Shown here: piece by piece, positions 45,558-56,932 of the stretch
Numbering within the stretch: position 1 is the first letter of the stretch
How the letters are laid out: each line of letters starts with the position of its first letter
Assembly: GCA_907163375.1 (NCBI GenBank)
Contig: CAJQUW010011037.1
Coordinates: forward strand, 186,001-250,000
Origin: Prostheceraeus crozeri
Taxonomy: Eukaryota > Platyhelminthes > Polycladida > Euryleptidae
Direction: 5' to 3'
DNA length: 64,000 nt
Translations under genes and position numbers: made by a program
Notes under the pieces: generated by a model
The model's database searches: none
Told to the model about the DNA's origin: nothing
What the model saw: the letters and a program-made list of their open reading frames with translations, nothing else

Positions 45558-45632
45558 TAAATAGCAAGGAAATATAGGTACTGTATTTTTATATATTATA
45601 CTGTATTATACTGTATATTATACTGTATGTAT

Positions 45633-45828
45633 GTCTCCGTGGCACAGTGGTTAAATGCTTAGCCTAGCGATCTTTTGGTCCAGAGGTCGAGCCCCGAAGG
45701 TGTCATTGGAAGTCGGCAGGAAGGGCATCCGGACTAAAAAGTACTACAACGCTCCATAAGTCTGACCATGTCAGCACCGTCCAAGCCCCAAGTATGGGGA
45801 GTAGTGACGTAAAAGCTTCATTTTTTCA
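45633..45828 (+). mobile_element. tRNA-derived SINE
   Basis: Starts GTCTCCGTGGCACAGTGG with a pol III box A (TGGCACAGTGG, 45641-45651) and has a box B-like GGTCGAGCCCC about 34 bases on (45685-45695). A core GGCAGGAAGGGCATCCGGAC follows, a sequence word shared by several widespread animal SINEs, then a body and a tail GTAAAAGCTTCATTTTTTCAT. An AT-rich TATACTGTAT tract precedes it. The head is tRNA-like but does not keep the tRNA arms, so it is a SINE and not a tRNA gene. Confidence 0.85.
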
Positions 45829-46555
45829 TCCAGCATCACGAACTGTTTATCTGAAGTTGACTCAAGGTCGCGGCACAGCCGTAGGAGAGGAAGAGATAAG
45901 AATTCCACATGTGACTGTTTCCAACCCAATCATACAATGGTTGACAAGTGTTTCTAAGTGAAGATGCGTGCGATTTTGTGCCGTTATCATGCATAGCACG
46001 ATCAAGCTACATTTTCGTTTTAGAAATCTTATTGTTATATATTTCTATGTCCAATATTTAGCTCACGCTTATTAAAGCGATCGGTCTTAAAATTTGGGAG
46101 TTCTAAAGACTGAAATGGGTGCAAGTGCATGCTCTCTCGCACTTTTTCAGATTCATTCCATTCTGTCGCAGTTTCATTTCATAACAGCACCATCGCAGAA
46201 GAGTTTAGATGTCAAGATTCCTCTATCTTATAAATAATCAGCAGCACTCGCGTTATCATTCACTACAGACAACAATCCTACAAATCCTACTAAATTAATG
46301 ATCGCAACTAATGGAAGTTACGTTCGTATCTTAAGTTCTAGCCTCTTTCTCTTGTTCGAGGTAGATATCTAAAAGGTATGAATCAGAAAATGAGAATTCT
46401 CCTTCGTTTAACAAGATATCTATACCGTTTCAAGTCCAGATTGAGAATAGTCAAAATCTAAATGGGAATTGCCAAAGCCAAAATGAGAATAACTTTTAGT
46501 CATTTTTGTGCAGTTCTGGTGGCTTATAAAAAGGCTGATATTGTCACAATACACA
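45829..46555. other. No recognisable gene
   Basis: No feature recognised. Confidence 0.45.
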
Positions 46556-46813
46556 TTTCAGCATAACGGATTCCCAATTTCATCTATTTACGAGTCATTT
46601 TATCAATTAATGTTGCCGTTATGTTATTGAGCAATAGTGAAATAATTTAGGTTTTTCTATGGTTTATCGTTATTATTCAATGGACTATGTTTCAAGTTTT
46701 TCAAGAAGAATCTGCTCGCAACTCTTTCGTGCAGATTCTTCTGAATGCATTTCAGCCTAACGAATTCACAATTTCATTTATTTGCGAATCATTTTATCAA
46801 TTATGATGATCGC
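46556..46813 (+). repeat. Diverged direct duplication, 193-base spacing
   Basis: 46556-46620 and 46749-46813 match at about 80% (ATTTCAGC.TAACG.ATTC, then ATTTTATCAATTA). Probably an old tandem duplication or two relics of one short repeat. Confidence 0.6.
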
Positions 46814-48186
46814 TATTTGTTTTTTGAGGCTGTTTTATTTTTCAATAATTCTTCAGAGATAAACCAGATGATACAAACTCCTTAATGCCAGCTTTTAAAG
46901 AAAAAGAAAAACGAACTGAGTTAATTTAGTAGGACTCTTCATTTTTCAGTACCGAATTTCAAAACTCAACATTTTCACAGATCAATGCTTTCAGTAGAAG
47001 GTTCTGAATATGCGCTACAAAGCGCGCATTTCAAGGGCGCTATTTCACTGATTGAGTCTCCGATTATACTTTCGAGCGCTTGAAGACAATATTCCTTTTT
47101 ACTCAAAGTTCCTTGTCTTTCTCCAGTTAGCAAATTTTTAGAAAAATCTTGCGTTTCACTGACAATTTCGAAAGAGACCAAGCCTGTTCTGTTGGATTGA
47201 ACATTGGACTGTAAGGCGCTATACGAAGAGCAAAATGGATTCTGTATTCATGCTCATAACTATTTAGCTATCATTTTCTTTTTAATTGTGATCTTCATGG
47301 TTGTTAGAAAACTAGGTTATCCAATATTTCTATTAAGTACTGCATATACTCGTAGATAGCTAGAATTTTAGTTTAAAATTTGAGACTATGTTAATTTGCC
47401 ATTGACGACTGAAACATGTTTAGCAACTAAATGAAGGATCATAGTTTTTGTTTGCAAAAGAATTCTCACTGTACAGGAAAAGATTTCCAAATACTTCAGT
47501 AGATTTTCCATTTTGAAAGTTCTGTCAGAATCTGCAATTAATTACAAATCTCCAAGGAGGAGAGGCCGGATGTGACGTCAGATGTGGAATAAAGTAATCT
47601 TCATAATCCATCTGTAGATTAATTATCGTTTATCATTCATTCTGATTGTCTATCTTTCTAACAAGCGACAAGTATAAGATCAATTGCTTTCAAATGCCCA
47701 AAACAGAACCGTCTCATCTTCATGAAAATAGACCACGCCTTTCTCCAAGAGAGTCGACACGAGATTAATCACAATTCTCCATAGAGAATGACGTAAGGGA
47801 AGATGTGGACAGAAATCCTCTCACAACTATTTCTAAGTGAAAGGAAATGAGATTGAAATATTTCTTTCACGTTTACTTAGCATGTTTCATCCGACAATGT
47901 ACTTCGACATGATGTCATTCCACCAAAGCATGAATCCAATTACCTCCATCATTATTCAGTCAATGAGCGGATTCGATAAGTCTGTCGCTTTATCAGGATG
48001 AGAAAGTAAAGACATAGAGATAGGTACTTCTGTGTTATCACCCCACTACGCTTTCAAATCTGTCTAAAATGCGGAAGAACTGAATCAATCTTCACAAAAC
48101 TTTAAGTGCATGCGTAGGTGAGGATGTTTTCTAACCACAAACCAAAATTAATACAAATCGGACAAGTCCTCTTGATTTAGCGGCAA
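46814..48186. other. No recognisable gene
   Basis: A 68-codon minus frame (46975-47181) has no known motif. Nothing else recognised. Confidence 0.45.
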
Positions 48187-48958
48187 CCCTGTGGGAACGC
48201 ATCTTGCTAATATCAACAGATTATCTGGCGAGGTAGCGATCTTGTGGATAATTTTTTTAAAGGTTAATTTTCGTGTAAAAACTATCTCCGCATGTGAAAA
48301 TGGTCATCATTTATCCAAAAACATATGTAAAATTAAAAAACGACAGGTGGCGAAAAAGTTGCTATAATTAGTTGGCAGATATTTGTTTACTAATGCGAGC
48401 TGATTTTTCGCCAACCGGCGAAATCGTGGATATTGTAGCAACTAATTAGTGGTAAGTAGTAATGTTCGTATATTACCTTCACATGAAAATGTATTGTATT
48501 CTCAGTCTGATCTGATAAAAAGGGATCTCTTTTAATTCACGAAGGCTTAAACTAAAAAAAGTATTTATCTTCCATAAATGTCGCAGTAAATACTATGATA
48601 TTATTCAAATATTTGTCATTGTTGTAAATTATTGAATGTCAAGAGATGAAAATTGATATATGCGGAATTGTCTATATTCTTATCATTATCAAAGAATGTT
48701 AGTCTGCACTTATTTCTTAGATAGATTAGCCATATGTGGGGATAGTGAGGAGGTGAGGGAGAGAATAAAGCCTCGGCTGTAGAGGCGGATTACTAAAGAA
48801 AATAAGAGAGAAAGTCAAAAGTAAAAGGTGCGACATATAGAGCGCGAATTGTCGCCAGCGAACTTCGCCAGCGAATATCCTGCAAATATGACTGAACTTT
48901 AGCATGATATTCTGCAGCTGAAATTCGCCAGTTTTTCGCAAGATTCGTTCCCACAGGG
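48187..48958 (+). mobile_element. Dispersed element Z, copy 2 with inverted ends
   Basis: Ends CCCTGTGGGAACGCATCTTGC and inverse of CCCTGTGGGAACGAATCTTGC are clear, with CTGGCGA inside both. The interior matches 39361-40092 inverted. No target duplication could be fixed and no coding is present. Likely a non-autonomous DNA transposon. Confidence 0.75.
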
Positions 48959-49615
48959 AATAACTTGGTACAAGTAGTCACAGCTTGATCTGACTTCTTC
49001 TGACCGCACCGTCTCAGCAGAAAAGGACTTGAGGCCAGCAAAAGTCATTTCCCGACAACTCGCGAAGTGTAATGACCCTTGTTCCAATACTTATTAACTC
49101 TAGAAGGTGTGACCATGTCGTGGGAAAATTTCAAATAGACGTAAATGGGAGATAGAACAATGCACCCAACCTACGCGTAGCATTATTAACAGACGAAGTC
49201 ATTTGGTCCTTTCAAATATTTTGATTCTTTTAATGGGATGAATCAAATTCCATAATGCAACTTGTATACAGGAGTAGAGACTCTATGGAATAGAGTATGA
49301 CCATAATAACATGCTCATTAATACAACATACATGCTCTATCAGCTCAAATGGTTGCTATGAACTATGACTAAGAATCATTTGCAAATTGTTTGTATATTG
49401 GTGTCCTTATGGTTTCGTGTGCGATATAATTATCAGTAAAAATCAATTCACCATTTTCTTATCCCTAAAAATACCATCGGCACTATATTGAATATAATTA
49501 TACATGTATGCTAATCAAATACAGCAATTATAGCTATATTATTGATTTCTTATTCATGAAATGATTTATGAAACAGTGCATTCAGATTTCAGACGAGATG
49601 TGGCAAATAGACCCC
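48959..49615. other. No recognisable gene
   Basis: No feature recognised. Confidence 0.45.
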
Positions 49616-49617
49616 TA

Positions 49618-49860
49618 CACTGTAAACTGTAGGACACTAATTTAGGAACAAAGCCGAAATTTCGTGCCAGTTTGCACCTTGTTAGTGCCTCGGGGCAGCA
49701 AACCAAATATTTGTTTATCCAATCAAATCGAAGGAAAAATCAATGGGCATGAGCTTGGCACCATGAACTTCGTGCCCACTCGTGCCTTGTGTTGGATAGA
49801 ATTGATGCCTAAATTTCGTGTCTAATTCAAGCGAAATTTCGTGCCCTAGAGTTTACAGTG
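49618..49860. mobile_element. Small TA-target MITE
   Basis: 243 bases. Ends CACTGTAAACTGTAGG and inverse CACTGTAAACTCTAGGG, flanked by TA (49616-49617, 49861-49862). The interior repeats the word AATTTCGTGCC in both orientations. Its ends resemble those of 21477-23885. Confidence 0.82.
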
Positions 49861-49862
49861 TA

Positions 49863-51342
49863 CTACCTGAATCATAAATAAATCATGTCCTTGATAGACA
49901 TATTGACACGACAACTTTCATCAAAAAAGATCCCAAGGTGGTGTTCTATGAATATATGAAAAAGTAAATTTTTGGAAAATTGAGATGCTACTCTTTCAAA
50001 AGAAACCGCACATCAATTTCTAGCTAGGTTGCTGTTTTAGCGATAGTTCTTAAACTGCTTTTCGATGTGGTGATTCCCAATTCTCCGATCTGTCGCACCA
50101 CAGCGCTAACCATGATTCTACAATTTCTTCTTCAAAACTGAACCGATAAACATCAAATAGGCTACAGCTCGCTGAGTTCTCATTCCGTTTCCTGTCTAAT
50201 ATTGCATTAAATTCTATTGATAAAGGATCGAATTCTACTACACAAGTGTGAGAAAAGATTTCAACCAGAACTCGATGAAAAATACGCAGCTGGTGTTCAA
50301 GATATATTCGATGACATTGCACTAAGAGTAGAAAAAGAGGGAGACAGTCGAGGAAACAGGGACAAAATTACAAATTCGTAAAAGTCTATTTACAATTAAT
50401 TTCAAAATCAGTTTGATAAACACTAACGCGGCCTTCGATGACCGCAGCGGAAAAAGGAAAATACAAATTCAGAGATTCAGTCATCTCCCTGCTCTGGAGA
50501 GACCACTGATGGATAAAAACCGCGATATCAACACAGCAATGAGGAATTCAATCATTGTTCAATCTCACAATTCTCTCTAAACTTTAGAAATCATCTTCTT
50601 AAAGTTCAAAGCATCTTTCAATCAGCGAATTAGAATGCATTTCTGAAACCGTCTGTGAATGCGTTTCCTAAAAGTATTTTCGACGATAAAATTGAAACAG
50701 AAATCATTTATAGATAAACTTATGGACATAGACATGAAATTTTAGATAACAAAAGCTTTGATTTTATTGGACTTTGCACATCGATTTCAAATGGCTGCGG
50801 AACACTTCAGCGTTGTCTACATCTTTTACGCTGAAGTGTTTTGTAATTGAAAGAAATGTAGGTACTGTTTATTTCTTAGTTCGATGGTATGTCCAGTCAG
50901 AATGCGTTTCTGAAAGGATCAATACATGTGTTTACCGATGAGAATTTTTAGTTTACAACTTCAGTATAAAAAATCTACAGTGGAACAATGAAAATGCGTC
51001 TGCTAAATGCATTTCCAAATGACAATTCAAGCTGATTGAAAGATGCTTGTCCAATATTGCCCTCTTTTCCGGGCGGAATTCCCATGGAGAACGATTTAAC
51101 AAGTATGGAAACTCCGCACATCAAAACAAATTTTGGCAAACAACTTGGGAACAGCCAGCAGAGTCTGGCTTAAAGCAGCACCGACGTGTTCGGGCCACCT
51201 CTGTCTCAGTCTGTACAAACAGCGGAATGAAATGCAAGCCTCTGTCGAGTCGCGTGGTGGGAATCAAACATAGCGGGAGATTGTAACTCGTTGGACAATA
51301 ACCAACCTTTGGCAAACCAAACAAATGTCCTGTTCATTGCCG
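49863..51342. other. No firm gene; one unrecognised minus frame
   Basis: A 90-codon minus frame (50322-50050) has a protein-like composition (SFEEEIVESWLALW) and a pyrimidine-rich TTCTACTCTTAG just upstream that could be a splice acceptor. It is not recognised and could be an exon or chance. On the minus strand this region would be the 3' UTR of the candidate exon at 51343-51476. Confidence 0.3.
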
Positions 51343-51476
51343 TCACACAACCACCTCGTAAATCACTTTCTTCGGCTTCATTGTGGCAGAATCTCCATTG
51401 GCAGTTGGAGACATGGGCCTTCCATCCACAGTTAAAGGAGTCATCGGAAGGTCCATTGAATGATTGTCCATGGGAC
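51343..51476 (-). CDS. Candidate last coding exon of a host gene, unrecognised
   Basis: Minus strand. A pyrimidine-rich stretch with CTCTTCATCTCCTCAG is an excellent splice acceptor; the exon then reads, from mid-codon, GPMDNHSMDLPMTPLTVDG, RPMSPTANGDSATMKPKK and VIYEVVV before TGA (51345-51343). The residue mix is that of a disordered cytoplasmic tail, and the final EVVV fits a class II PDZ-binding end (hydrophobic at positions 0 and -2). Codon choice differs from the AT-heavy surroundings. The preceding exons were not found, so the intron would be long and could hold the repeats to the right. The protein family is not recognised. Confidence 0.4.
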
Positions 51477-51873
51477 CTGAGGAGATGAAGAGGATGATGT
51501 TATGCAGGCTGTACTGATATGCGGTCAAGAAAGTGGTTAGAACAAAGATATTCACATGAAATGATAAGAGTACAAAGAGCGCATACTTCATATACGATTA
51601 TTGCAGATATGTCTATGGGGATTCCATCATGTACATAGATAGCAAGTTCCTCGTTATGTGACAGCAATCCGACACGATATGATATAATGATGAAATGTGG
51701 AACAGTTATTTAAACAACTAGTGCATGATTGCTCCTTTACAGCATTCCACGAGTTAGATATCTTAAATGCCCGAGCACATAGGGTGAAGGATATTTCAAT
51801 CTAGCGAGTTTGAATGCTATGATGAAGCAATCTCATGCACGAGTCTCGTAGATGATTTCACTTGACGACGTGC
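51477..51873. other. No recognisable gene
   Basis: Would be intron if the neighbouring exon is real. Nothing recognised. Confidence 0.4.
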
Positions 51874-52223
51874 TATGATGATCAAGGACAGATTGTGATT
51901 GACATGTCTATGATGATCAAGGACAGATTGTGATTGACATGTCTATGATGATCAAGGACAGATTGTGATTGACATGTCTATGATGATCAAGGACAGATTG
52001 TGATTGACATGTCTATGATGATCAAGGACAGATTGTGATTGTCATGTCTATGATGATCAAGGACAGATTGTGATTGTCATGTCTATGATGATCAAGGACA
52101 GATTGTGATTGACATGTCTATGATGATCAAGGACAGATTGTGATTGACATGTCTATGATGATCAAGGACAGATTGTGATTGACATGTCTATGATGATCAA
52201 GGACAGATTGTGATTGACATGTC
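51874..52223 (+). repeat. 35-base minisatellite, 10 copies
   Basis: Ten head-to-tail copies of a 35-base unit beginning TATGATGATCAAGGACAG, plus a partial eleventh at 52224. Copies are almost identical; the only recurrent variant is GACATGTC to GTCATGTC in copies 5 and 6. High uniformity means recent expansion or ongoing homogenisation. Confidence 0.97.
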
Positions 52224-52322
52224 TATGATTATCAAGAGCATTTGAATAGAAATTTAGCTTCATCAATAGTGAAAATATCTATTCACAGATCTAGTCTATA
52301 CTAAAGCAGGACAAGAGCACTC

Positions 52323-52449
52323 ATAATTGGCATAGATTACGCTCCTTCCAGTGCATTGGAGTAAATATTATCTCCCGCGCGGGCAATAATCTGCTTTACA
52401 GGTCAAATAAAGTGATAGGACATCTACAATACATGCACGGAGCAAGTAA
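52323..52449 (+). repeat. Dispersed repeat, copy 2 (pair with 1197)
   Basis: Matches 1197-1310 over about 110 bases with few changes, including GCGCGGGCAATAATCTGC and TTTACAGGTCAAATAAAG. Orientation is the same. Confidence 0.7.
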
Positions 52450-53825
52450 AATACATATCATTGTAGAATAAAACATAGGTACGGAGACATAGACCGAAGC
52501 AGTACAGAATAGTTATCAACGCGACTTTTAATACACTGCCCACACCCAAATCACGACACCAGCAGTAAAGGCATCTTCCTAAGGAGGAACAGGCTTAAAC
52601 ACCGGCACTCTGCAACTCGATAAAGAATTACGGTAGTATCATACTGCATCACTGGTACTGTATAATTACCGCAATCTGCACGACTAACTCGATCTCTTAG
52701 TTTAAGTAACTGATGAATTTGATTGTGCGGTTGTCGATTGTTGTCCACAAATCATTAATTAGATGTAGAAAACAAGTACTGTATATCGATCGATATCGTA
52801 AGGGCGACGGACTAATTTTACCTAACTTTCGTCGAGTTCAGATGGTCTCCAATAAACTGTTCATCGGAATTTTGTTTACAAAATGTTGAATGGTAAAAAA
52901 AATCTGAAAATTTGACTTTTTATAAGTAAACAGTATTAGAATATAAAATATGAAGGGGGAAGAACAGGGATCAATTAATGTTAGTCCGGGAGAAAATCTT
53001 GACCTTATAGGCAAATCTTAAATAGGGGTCAAAGCAAAATTCCTTCCCTTATACCGGATCCAAATTTCGAAAAAAAATCAAATTTCAAATAAAAGTTAAT
53101 TAAACTAAAATTATCACTGCGCCAGAAACTACCAATCATCTGTTCATGTTTAAGATTACCATGAATGATGGATATAAATTTGAGAAACACAAACTCCGTC
53201 CTTGAACTAATATTTTGGCTGAACAAAGGCAATACCTGCCAAACATGGAATTCTAATTATTCTGTTCTTGTTCGGAGACACACATTTTCCAGACAAACTG
53301 TTCGTAACTTCGAGTCACAGACTTTATCTTGAAATTCTTAGTGAAACTGTTAATAGTCAACGAAAACTCAATTTTCACTTTTTGCTTTGAATACAGCAAG
53401 ACGTGGATAATCTCTCAATGTCCTCGTTTATTGAGCTCGGATTATGAGCTTCTATCTAATGAATTCTGCGCGTATCCAAAATTTTGATCAAAGTGCCAGA
53501 CCATTAAACTTCCATTATTTTGCAAAAAATAGTTGATTTACTCATCTTTATGTATTTTTCTGTCTGCAGAGATTAGAATGTGGAATGAAATGAGAAATCT
53601 GTTGTCATATTGACGCAGAACACAAGATCGTCTGAGTGAAATTAATAGCCGTTTGCGATCTACGGAAGATCGAATATTTGCACTACATCGCTACGGTAAT
53701 GCATAGTAACCAGTACATAGCCAGAATGATGCAATATATACCTTTCCGTGTAGTAGGACTTCATTACTATGAATTCAAGACCGTTGTAGATAGTCGGCGC
53801 ATTTTCCGAGTACTCGTGAGACAAT
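52450..53825. other. No recognisable gene
   Basis: Only short frames (up to 76 codons) without motifs. No repeat structure recognised. Confidence 0.45.
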
Positions 53826-53827
53826 TA

Positions 53828-54646
53828 GTCCAGCAGTCAGCACGCAGGGAACGAGGCCGAAAGTGAGACTTTCACAGAAGGATGTACACCCTATGCCTAC
53901 TACAAATCTGCACGTCTGCTGAGTTCTACCCGGTTCCTCTTCTTGTCAGACAGAAACAAATCCAAAGGGACGGAGACTGAAGATTAGAAAAATGAGTTTT
54001 TACATGTTTTCTCTGATTAGGTGGAAAGAGCACTAAAACCTGAGCAATAAGTTTTGGCATGAAATGTCTTCAAGTGCTTTCCTGTGCATGTCTTATTATC
54101 GTGCTTATGATTCGAGAATGTGGTTATGGCCAAGATTGGCCATAACGTTGCGTTTGCCGACATTAAGATGTTTACAAAATTTATTTATTAATTGTGTTTC
54201 GCTTCATAAACATGGGTGCATGAACATAGTGAGTGCTTTTTAGTTGACTTTTCATAAATAAGTTGCTCATCAGAATATCACTGAAGCTTACGCCAACACC
54301 GACCTTTTCAAAAGCATAATAGGTACAAGTAAAATCAACAAGAACCAATTAATACAGTAGCAAGGCTATTCATTCTTAAAACACCTATAATCAAATACGC
54401 AGCTTAGATCCAACAAACTCCTGTTTTCACTCTTCACTTAAACAGAGGAAACATCATATCTAGCCAAAAACTTCCATCTGCGTCCCATTGGATTAAGATG
54501 TGGCTTTCTTTGATCCTGTCTGACAAGAAGAGGAACCAAGTAGAACTCGGCAGACGCGCAGATTCACAGAAGGCGTAGGGTGCACACCGTGGAAGTCTGA
54601 GTTTAGGTCTGGTCTCCTGCAGAAACTCGTGCTGGCTGTACACTGA
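53828..54646. mobile_element. Foldback MITE, family F copy 3 (diverged)
   Basis: Left end GTCCAGCAGTCAGCACG then GCAGGGAACGAGGCCGAAAG and, after the usual block, CTTCTTGTCAGACAG; right arm GACAAGAAGAGGAACC, GAACTCGGCAGACGCG to CGTGCTGGCTG. Left TA is present (53826-53827); the right terminus is eroded, so the end coordinate is approximate. Confidence 0.8.
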
Positions 54647-56725
54647 CATAGAATTCCTATGAAGTCTTCCTTGATCATTTAACCATGGACATCCTTGAAC
54701 TGATTATGTTAACACATACTCGTAGCTTCTTCATGCATTCAATGGAACTCGAAGCAACGATTGACTGACCTACACACGTACATATAGCACGGCAGAAAGA
54801 GGGAAAGAGCGAAGTTGGCTTCAACTCTTAAAGACTCTGTTGACACTGATGATTCCAATGCAAACGTAGATACAAACAGAGGCCGACGAACAGCAACGAA
54901 GATGATAATATTGCTTCTGCGTACGAGGACAGGCGCATGATTACATTCAAAACATTTCTATCGAAAGTACTTGATGATTTCGACATATTGACTGGGGCGC
55001 ATCTGAGGTATATTTTGAAAACAAATATTCTCCCGCTTTCCATCTTCAAGATCGGATTAAACTTACGGCAGATATAGTTAGGTTTTACCAACACGAATGT
55101 ACATGGTTATACGAAGCAATTCTTCTCTATGGCCAAAAGTGATAAAATTGCTTGAAATTAAACAAAACAGCGACAGAAACTCATCTTAAATAAAGCATGT
55201 TCTACCTCAAAGCAGCGATTCTTCGTAAAGACTTTGATGACGAAACAAGTCCGAGGAGATCAAAGGATAAGGGTAACGAACGACAATGGAATCTTTCCTG
55301 GAATTTGGAGATATCTATGATCACAACAGAAATATCTATGGCGGCTCCTATCTTCTTACATGGACATCTATGTAGATGATATGGATGATAGATAGATAGA
55401 TATCCATGCTCCCAATGCATAGAAAGCTCCGATGTGACGAATGAGCAGTTTCCGAAAGTTTAACTCGGAACCCTATTAACTCGGCGCCCCAAGACTATCA
55501 GAAAGTTTCAGAATCTCTCTTGGAAAAATTGACTGCAGATATGTGTATTACATTTCAGGAGATGTACATTAGTTTTGCTATGATGTAGTTTGGGCCATTC
55601 TGACGAGCCATTGCAGGAGAAACTTAGTGCTTGAATCCATCTTTCCAACTATGTAACAATCTGGTATACTTTATAACGATAGAGGCATAGAAATTAGCAA
55701 TACCATAGATAGATGATAGCTGCACTGTACGATATCTCTAGGACATTGCTCGTGATTTTTAAAGTAGGACCACTGATATCTTGATATCATCCCTCTCAAC
55801 ATGATTTTGACATGGGAATAAGTTCCATCAAATATAAGAACACGATTCAACAACAATGTAATAATCTGATGTGGATTACTCCGCAGAGAATCATGTAGCT
55901 ACTTTCTATCTATTTCGTAGAAGCACGATTGCACAAATATTCCATGAAATTATTCAGAAATCCGTCAGTCTCTTACACATGCTTCAATCCTTACTTGAAA
56001 TTCAATGTCACTGAATAATGTTCCACCAGTTTAAAATAAACGTCCCTTGCAGTTCAAATAACCATTTCGGGAAAACAGACAAGTTTCCAACTTTTGAAGA
56101 TTATGACTCAGTGAAAACTAGACAAACTTCTTAAAAACCAGCCATCGGAAGAAACACTTAAAATCTCTTGTAAATAAGCAACTTTCCGAAGAAGAACTTC
56201 ACTTTGAGAGATTACATTAATGGTTTGAAGTTTCTTGGGGAAAACATGAGACACGACGCCAATCCGATGACAAAATGTTCTTGTCTGAGACAGAATTTGA
56301 GCAAATTCTATTTACACCTTGTTTAAGTCAACTTTCCGATATGACCTTCAACTTCAAACGTCATAAACAACATAATATTCACTTATCAAATCTCTAGAGA
56401 TTCACTTCTTATAAGCGGAAACTGTTAGATAAAACGTTGTGATAATTGAGATATTTCAAGCATTCTTACAACAAACACCTGCGGCCGCTGTTTGTTGTGT
56501 TGATATCCTAAACATACACAGACAAGAAGATTAGAAAGACATCAAATAGAAAAAACGAAGACCGGTAGCACTTAAATCGAAGAATAATGCTCACAAAGCT
56601 TCTCGGGAAATGGATAGAAATTCGATTAATTTCATGGTGTTATCAATTCACATCCGCGGAAAGTTCGCTCAGTGCGAATGCATTGGAAGAATGCCGTTTC
56701 CATGAGAACAAGCTATTTCTTTCCA
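54647..56725. other. No recognisable gene
   Basis: Short GATA run at 55383-55402. Several frames of 60-88 codons lack motifs. Nothing recognised. Confidence 0.45.
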
Positions 56726-56932
56726 TCATTGACCTTTAACAGATTTCATCTTTCTCAGAGAGGAGACGAAATTGTGGCCTTGTTCTGAGTAACCAAGGAG
56801 ATAAGGAACGTCTGTCACCCGTCGCTCTTGAAACTGAAGCGCTTCATCAACGGTTTCAACCGGAGGTCGGAATTTCAGCATTTTTGCAATCATTTTGTAT
56901 GTTGACAGACTAGCAAACGCCTCAAGTTTCAT
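56726..56932 (-). CDS. Small unrecognised frame, possible host exon
   Basis: 68 codons, minus strand, from ATG at 56932. The translation (FASLSTYKMIAKMLKFRPP, VETVDEALQFQERRVTDVPY, LLGYSEQGHNFVSSLRKM) has balanced composition with charged helices, unlike the Leu/Ser/Tyr-rich noise around it. No family is recognised, no promoter or splice site is firm, and no second copy occurs in the window. It could be a small protein, an exon or a chance frame. Confidence 0.25.
   Translation of the reverse strand: MKLEAFASLSTYKMIAKMLKFRPPVETVDEALQFQERRVTDVPYLLGYSEQGHNFVSSLRKMKSVKGQ

Noticed and set aside
45633-45720. Possible tRNA gene
   Set aside because: Boxes A and B are present but the acceptor and anticodon stems do not pair and a SINE core follows.
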